Below, piece after piece: positions 60,242 through 64,000 of a stretch of DNA of 64,000 nucleotides. This DNA is from Verrucomicrobiia bacterium (GTDB lineage Bacteria; Verrucomicrobiota; Verrucomicrobiia; Opitutales; Cerasicoccaceae). Where the stretch lies: contig JAUIHT010000003.1 of NCBI GenBank assembly GCA_030432235.1, positions 124,001 to 188,000 on the forward strand, written 5' to 3'. Made by a program: the position numbers and the translations under genes. Positions within the stretch are counted from its first letter, which is position 1, and each line of letters opens with the position of its first letter. A model generated the notes under the pieces. It searched no databases, was not told where the DNA came from, and saw only the letters and a list, made by a program, of their open reading frames with translations.

Positions 60242-60716
60242 AGTTAAGATATGGCTGTCTCCCGGCCACGACTTCAAGGGACGCTACGGGCAGGGCCGAC
60301 TCGAAAACGGCGTCCTGTCACTGCCGGAAGTGGAATGCCACGCCGGACGCGGCTTGGCAGGTGACCGCTACTATGACTTCAAGCCGGATTATAAAGGACA
60401 GGTGACTTTCTTCGACGTGAATGTGCTCGAAGAGCTTGCGGACGCGTTGAATCTGTCGGAGGTTGATGGTTCCCTGCTGCGCAGGAATATCCTTATGTCC
60501 GGCATCGACCTGAATACCCTCATCGGGCAACGCTTCCGCCTTGGTGAAGTGGAGTTGTCAGGTAGCGAAGAGTGCGCGCCCTGCTTTTGGATGGATGAAG
60601 CCGTTGCGCCCGGTGCCTTCGAGTGGCTCAAAGGCCGCGGCGGTCTGCGCTGCCGCATTCATACCGATGGCTTGCTGAGATGCGGCGGGCAAACCCTCGA
60701 ACTTTTACCCCAATAA
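60207..60716 (+). CDS. MOSC domain protein
   Basis: 169-residue member of the MOSC family, related to the molybdenum-cofactor-binding domain of sulfurases. The beta-barrel core includes the SPGHDFKGRYGQGRLE opening, VECHAGRGLAGDRYYDF, and LLRRNILMSGIDLNTLIGQRFRLGEVEL. The conserved cysteine is in EECAPCFWMDEAVAPG. It starts at GTG 60207 with GTG 60222 as an alternative; no strong ribosome site is seen. It precedes moeA by 2 bp and is the first gene of the Moco operon, suggesting a role in cofactor handling or sulfuration. Confidence 0.85.
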   Translation: MYKLTVAYSVDIVKIWLSPGHDFKGRYGQGRLENGVLSLPEVECHAGRGLAGDRYYDFKPDYKGQVTFFDVNVLEELADALNLSEVDGSLLRRNILMSGIDLNTLIGQRFRLGEVELSGSEECAPCFWMDEAVAPGAFEWLKGRGGLRCRIHTDGLLRCGGQTLELLPQ

Positions 60717-60718
60717 TC

Positions 60719-61921
60719 ATGAGCGAGCTCATCAGCGTCCAGGAAGCCGACAAGCTCCTGCGGACAAACGTCAGCCTGACCCCATCGGTGCGGTGTCCCC
60801 TGGGCAAAGCCGCGGGTCGTGTCTTGCGCGAAGACATCCTGGCAGATCGGGACTTGCCGCCTTTTGACCGCTGCATGCTGGACGGCTATGCGTTGCGCGC
60901 GAGCGAAGCCAAGCCGGGAGCCACTTTCAAAGTACACGCACGGGTCCATGCCGGCGAGCCCACGCAGCCCCTGCCCGACGAGCCCTTCGCTGCCATCGAG
61001 GTGATGACCGGCTCCGTCCTGCCACCCGGCGCGGATGCGGTCGTCGGCTATGAGGACACGGAGGCCTTGGCCGATGGGAGCTTTCGGTACCATACCGAAG
61101 AACCACTATCGGCCGGTGATGCAGTCCACCGACAAGGCAGCGACTATCCCAAAGATTCCCCCCTCTTAAAAGCAGGCGCCGTGCTCGGACCGGTGGAGGC
61201 CGGCATTGTCGCTTCGTGCGGCTATGCGGAGCCGCTTTACAGCCAGCAGCCCCGTATCGCCATTTTCGGCACAGGCGACGAACTGGTGCCCGTAGAGACC
61301 AAGCCGGAACCGCATCAATTGCGGGAATCGAATCTGCACGCCATCGAAAACGCCCTGGCAGGCGCGGGCTTTTCCGCGGGCCTGGTCACACGCCTGGGCG
61401 ACGATGTCAAAAGCGAGAAGGAAAAGCTGGTCCAGGCCTTGGAAGCCAACGATGTGATTGTCATTTCGGGCGCGGTATCGAAAGGCCGCCGTGACTGGAT
61501 TCCCAGTGCTCTTGATGCTTTATCCTCGAAAGTTTTCCACGGTGTCGCTCAAAGACCGGGCAAGCCGATGGGCTTTTGGAAAAAAGAAAACGGTCCGGCT
61601 ATCTTTGGTCTGCCGGGCAATCCAGTCTCCACACTCGTGGCCACGCATCGCTACGTGCTGCCCTATCTGCGCGCCTGCACCGGGATGGCGGCGAATCGCC
61701 CACGGATGGTCGAGCTGGCCGCACCGTTCTCTTTCCCACGGAACATGACCCTCTTCCTGCCCTTTTCCTTCGATGAGGAAGGCCGGGCGCAACCCCGCCC
61801 GCTCAACAACTCCGGAGACTATGCACGTCTGGCCGGTACCGCGGGCTTCCTTGAGTTAGCCGCCGACGAGTCCGACTGGACACAAGGCTGCCTCCTTCCT
61901 TATACACTCTGGCAACAATGA
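60719..61921 (+). CDS. moeA: Molybdopterin molybdotransferase
   Basis: Inserts molybdate into adenylylated molybdopterin. The 400-residue protein has the MoeA order: N-terminal domain (VQEADKLLRTNVSLTPS), then PPFDRCMLDGYALRA. After these comes the MoCF/MogA-like domain with IFGTGDELVP and RESNLHAIENALAGAG, then VIVISGAVSKGRRDWIPSAL and the PGKPMGFW, GLPGNPVSTLV motifs. In many MoeA proteins the SGG in the last domain reads SGGVSxGxxD; here SGAVSKGRRD replaces the second Gly. It overlaps moaC by 4 nt (ATGA). Confidence 0.94.
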   Translation: MSELISVQEADKLLRTNVSLTPSVRCPLGKAAGRVLREDILADRDLPPFDRCMLDGYALRASEAKPGATFKVHARVHAGEPTQPLPDEPFAAIEVMTGSVLPPGADAVVGYEDTEALADGSFRYHTEEPLSAGDAVHRQGSDYPKDSPLLKAGAVLGPVEAGIVASCGYAEPLYSQQPRIAIFGTGDELVPVETKPEPHQLRESNLHAIENALAGAGFSAGLVTRLGDDVKSEKEKLVQALEANDVIVISGAVSKGRRDWIPSALDALSSKVFHGVAQRPGKPMGFWKKENGPAIFGLPGNPVSTLVATHRYVLPYLRACTGMAANRPRMVELAAPFSFPRNMTLFLPFSFDEEGRAQPRPLNNSGDYARLAGTAGFLELAADESDWTQGCLLPYTLWQQ

Positions 61922-62400
61922 CGCAGAGTTTGACACATCTCGACCCCGAGGGCCGGCCCAGCATGGTAGACGTCTCCGACAAAGCCGTGACGCGACGCGA
62001 AGCCGTGGCCGAGGCCATCGTGAGCTTCCCCGCAGAGGCATGGGCCACGCTGAGCGAGAACGACTTCAAAACCAAAAAAGGAACGGTGACGGATGTGGCC
62101 CGCATCGCCGGAGTCATGGCCGCCAAGCGCACGGCCGAGTGGATTCCCTTTTGCCACACACTGCCTTTGGAACGCTGCAAGCTGGAGGTGGAGCCCCTGC
62201 CCGACTCCTGCCGCCTGCGCGTGCGATGCTCCGTTGCCACCGAGGCCAAAACCGGCGTGGAAATGGAGGCCCTCACCGGCGCTTCCGCCGCTGCGTTGAC
62301 CCTTTACGACATGACCAAAAGCCTGAGCCACGGCATTGTCATCGAACAAGTACGCCTGGTTACAAAGACCGGCGGCAAAAGCGACTTTCAGGCAAAATGA
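61918..62400 (+). CDS. moaC: Cyclic pyranopterin monophosphate synthase
   Basis: Works with MoaA to convert GTP into cyclic pyranopterin monophosphate, the first step in molybdenum cofactor synthesis. The 160-residue protein carries the complete MoaC signature: MVDVSDKAVTRREAVAEA, KKGTVTDVARIAGVMAAKRTAEWIPFCH, TLPLERCKLEV and EMEALTGASAAALTLYDMTKS. The active-site Lys and His are in the KGTVTDVARIAG, IPFCHTLP and YDMTKS regions. ATG 61918 lies within the moeA stop, and the stop overlaps the next start (ATGA). Confidence 0.96.
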   Translation: MTQSLTHLDPEGRPSMVDVSDKAVTRREAVAEAIVSFPAEAWATLSENDFKTKKGTVTDVARIAGVMAAKRTAEWIPFCHTLPLERCKLEVEPLPDSCRLRVRCSVATEAKTGVEMEALTGASAAALTLYDMTKSLSHGIVIEQVRLVTKTGGKSDFQAK

Positions 62401-63017
62401 CTTCCACGCAGACAGCTCCCGCATTGGCCGGTCTGCTCGTAGCGGGCGGCAAAAGCCGGCGCATGGGCCGGGATAAAGCGGGTCTGGAAACCGCCGAGGG
62501 TCCGCTCTGGCGAAGGACATGGGAATTACTGCGAGTGGCCTGTCCGCAGGCCCACATATCGCTTCGCCCGGGGCAGGACCTCCCTGGTTTCCAAGAAGGA
62601 GAAGCTTCCTTGCTTGAAGACACGATAGCTGACGCCGGGCCGCTTGTCGGCATCCTCACGGCCTTCGATGCCAAACCGGAATGCGCATGGCTGGTCGTCG
62701 CCTGTGATTTGCCGCTGCTTGATTTGCAGACACTGACGCAGCTCGTCGAGGCACGACAGCCACAGATGCTGGCCACCGCCTACCGCAGCAACTTCGACGG
62801 CAAGCCGGAACCTCTCTGTGCCATCTACGAGCCGGCAGCCGCTCCATTGCTCAAAGCGCGCCTGTCAGGCGACCATCCCTGCCCACGACGTTTTCTGATG
62901 AACGAATCGGCACGCGTTTCGCTCATAGACCTGGCGAAGCCATCTGCACTTGAAAACGCCAATACACCGGAAGACCTTGAACGCATCCAAACCCTTTCGC
63001 TTCAGACGCACCCATGA
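62397..63017 (+). CDS. mobA: Molybdenum cofactor guanylyltransferase
   Basis: Nucleotidyltransferase that attaches GMP to Mo-molybdopterin, giving the bis-MGD cofactor of the DMSO-reductase family. The 206-residue protein starts with the nucleotide-binding signature GLLVAGGKSRRMGRDKAGLE. The metal-binding aspartate is in LVVACDLPLLDL, with PEPLCAIYEPAAAPLL and DLAKPSALENANTPEDLERI typical for MobA. It overlaps moaC and moaD by 4 nt each. Its presence suggests that a molybdenum enzyme of the bis-MGD type is encoded elsewhere. Confidence 0.9.
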   Translation: MTSTQTAPALAGLLVAGGKSRRMGRDKAGLETAEGPLWRRTWELLRVACPQAHISLRPGQDLPGFQEGEASLLEDTIADAGPLVGILTAFDAKPECAWLVVACDLPLLDLQTLTQLVEARQPQMLATAYRSNFDGKPEPLCAIYEPAAAPLLKARLSGDHPCPRRFLMNESARVSLIDLAKPSALENANTPEDLERIQTLSLQTHP

Positions 63018-63256
63018 TCAATGTGACCATACTTTACTTCGGCCAGTTGCGCCAGGCCGCGGCCACCGGTGAAGAGCAGGTGCAAACGCTGTCACGCACA
63101 CCCAGCGCCCTGATCGAGGAGCGCTCCAGGCAACTGGGCTTTGCCTACCAGCCCTCAACCCTGCGGTTCGCCCGTAACGAATCCTTTTGCGCGGCGGACG
63201 AGCCCCTCGCCGACGGCGACACTATCGCGTTCATGCCTCCGATGGCAGGCGGTTGA
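63014..63256 (+). CDS. moaD: Molybdopterin synthase small subunit
   Basis: 80-residue ubiquitin-like sulfur carrier that donates sulfur to precursor Z when thiocarboxylated at its C-terminus. It begins VTILYFGQLRQAAATGEEQ and ends DGDTIAFMPPMAGG; the terminal Gly-Gly is diagnostic. It overlaps mobA by 4 nt and moaE starts 2 nt after its stop. Confidence 0.92.
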   Translation: MINVTILYFGQLRQAAATGEEQVQTLSRTPSALIEERSRQLGFAYQPSTLRFARNESFCAADEPLADGDTIAFMPPMAGG

Positions 63257-63258
63257 TT

Positions 63259-63717
63259 ATGAAATTCACCCTCGCACACCAATCGATTGATGTCTCCTCG
63301 CTTCGCAACTCAATGAAGCGCGTGGATGCCGGTGGCTTTTGTGTTTTTGAGGGATGGGTGCGGGATCATCATCTGGGTAAAGGCGTTGAACGCCTGGATT
63401 ACGAGGCGTACGAAAAGCTCGCCCTCAAACAAGGCACTGCGGTTCTTACGCAGGCCTTGGCACGCTACGATATTCTGGATGTCCGGGCGGAACACCGAAT
63501 CGGCACCCTTCCTCCCGGCGATCTGGCCATCTGGCTGGGCGTTTCGGCAGTCCATCGCGATGAGGCGTTTGCCGCCTGCCGCTGGACCATCGACGAAATC
63601 AAGGCCACCGTCCCCATCTGGAAGCACGAGTTTTACACCGACGGCAGCGACGAATGGGTCGACCCGACTGCCTGCCAGTGCAGCCATCGACATGAGCACC
63701 GGGAGGCGACGGCATGA
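63259..63717 (+). CDS. moaE: Molybdopterin synthase catalytic subunit
   Basis: Large subunit of molybdopterin synthase, 152 residues. Motifs include [60 protein letters not shown] (shortened here) and [18 protein letters not shown]. The lysine of PIWKHE and the arginine in GWVRDH lie at the active site. It works with the product of moaD immediately upstream. Its stop overlaps the start of moaA by 4 nt. The C-terminus is Cys/His-rich ([11 protein letters not shown]). Confidence 0.95.
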   Translation: MKFTLAHQSIDVSSLRNSMKRVDAGGFCVFEGWVRDHHLGKGVERLDYEAYEKLALKQGTAVLTQALARYDILDVRAEHRIGTLPPGDLAIWLGVSAVHRDEAFAACRWTIDEIKATVPIWKHEFYTDGSDEWVDPTACQCSHRHEHREATA

Positions 63718-64000
63718 TCGCAGCCGCCCCTTCCTCAAAGCGCGAGGCCGTAGCGCAAGGCGAAGGCTTGGCCGACTCACGCGGGCGTTGGCTGCGTGAC
63801 CTGCGCCTGTCCGTCATCGACCGCTGCAACCTGCGCTGCCAGTACTGCATGCCCGCCGATGTCTTTGGGGAGGACTTCCGCTTCCGTCCCTTGTCCGAGC
63901 TGCTGACTTTCGATCAGCTCACTGCCATTGCGGCGGCGTTTATCGAGCTGGGCGTTTCCAAGATACGCCTGACCGGCGGCGAGCCACTGCTGCGCCCGGA
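63714..64000 (+). CDS. moaA: GTP 3',8-cyclase MoaA, 3' end beyond window
   Basis: Radical SAM enzyme that with MoaC makes cyclic pyranopterin monophosphate from GTP. Ninety-five residues are visible. They include [19 protein letters not shown] (cluster cysteines CxxxCxxC) and [13 protein letters not shown]. The N-terminal 25 residues ([22 protein letters not shown]) are a short extension ahead of the family start. ATG 63714 overlaps the moaE stop. The gene is cut by the right edge, so the C-terminal cluster cysteines and the terminal GG are not seen. Confidence 0.94.
   Translation, partial: MIAAAPSSKREAVAQGEGLADSRGRWLRDLRLSVIDRCNLRCQYCMPADVFGEDFRFRPLSELLTFDQLTAIAAAFIELGVSKIRLTGGEPLLRP

Overview
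The window is about 60% GC, densely coded, and looks like a chromosome segment from the phylum Verrucomicrobiota, most likely class Opitutae. This is inferred from gene content: a fused CcoN-CcoO cbb3 oxidase subunit, a PEP-CTERM protein, a very large prepilin-like surface protein inside a glycan-degradation locus, LacI-type regulation, and intergenic palindromes built on short repeats. I see no rRNA, tRNA, CRISPR array, insertion sequence or phage.

Layout. 1-15.9 kb is a housekeeping and mixed region: N-acetylmuramoyl-alanine amidase (cut by the left edge), infC, a polyprenyl-phosphate sugar transferase, an A-type Fe-S carrier, a glutamine amidotransferase, a BASS transporter, pdxA, an esterase, lpxA, an RluA-type pseudouridine synthase, a VOC protein, a ParD/ParE-like toxin-antitoxin pair, a MazG-like pyrophosphatase, a beta-propeller lipoprotein and an unusual HTH-metallo-beta-lactamase fusion. 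16-24 kb is a complete cbb3 oxidase and assembly operon on the minus strand: Cys/His-rich protein, ccoS, ccoNO, ccoQ, ccoP, ccoG, a 51-aa membrane protein, ccoI. A PocR-AraC regulator is divergent from it. 25-30.5 kb holds malonyl-CoA decarboxylase, isoaspartyl peptidase/asparaginase, a lipase-like hydrolase and a B12-binding radical SAM enzyme.

30.5-34 kb is a lower-GC accessory stretch of hypothetical genes, with a strictly phased 21-bp degenerate tandem array. 34-40 kb groups oxygen-sensitive radical chemistry: nrdG, nrdD with two NrdR-like boxes upstream, an anaerobic sulfatase-maturase-like enzyme, and hemN, followed by glmS.

41.8-60 kb is a glycan-utilisation locus: a GH74-like enzyme, a giant prepilin-like protein with a secreted partner, an acetyl-esterase-like hydrolase, a GH42-like enzyme, a GPH sugar transporter, a double-Rossmann FAD oxidoreductase, a LacI regulator, a PEP-CTERM protein and a pectate-lyase-fold protein. 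Three near-identical 14-bp palindromes (44231, 56025, 57119) lie at its control regions and are candidate sites for the LacI regulator.

60.2 kb to the right edge is a molybdenum cofactor operon: MOSC, moeA, moaC, mobA, moaD, moaE, moaA (cut by the edge), with ATGA-type overlaps or very short gaps.
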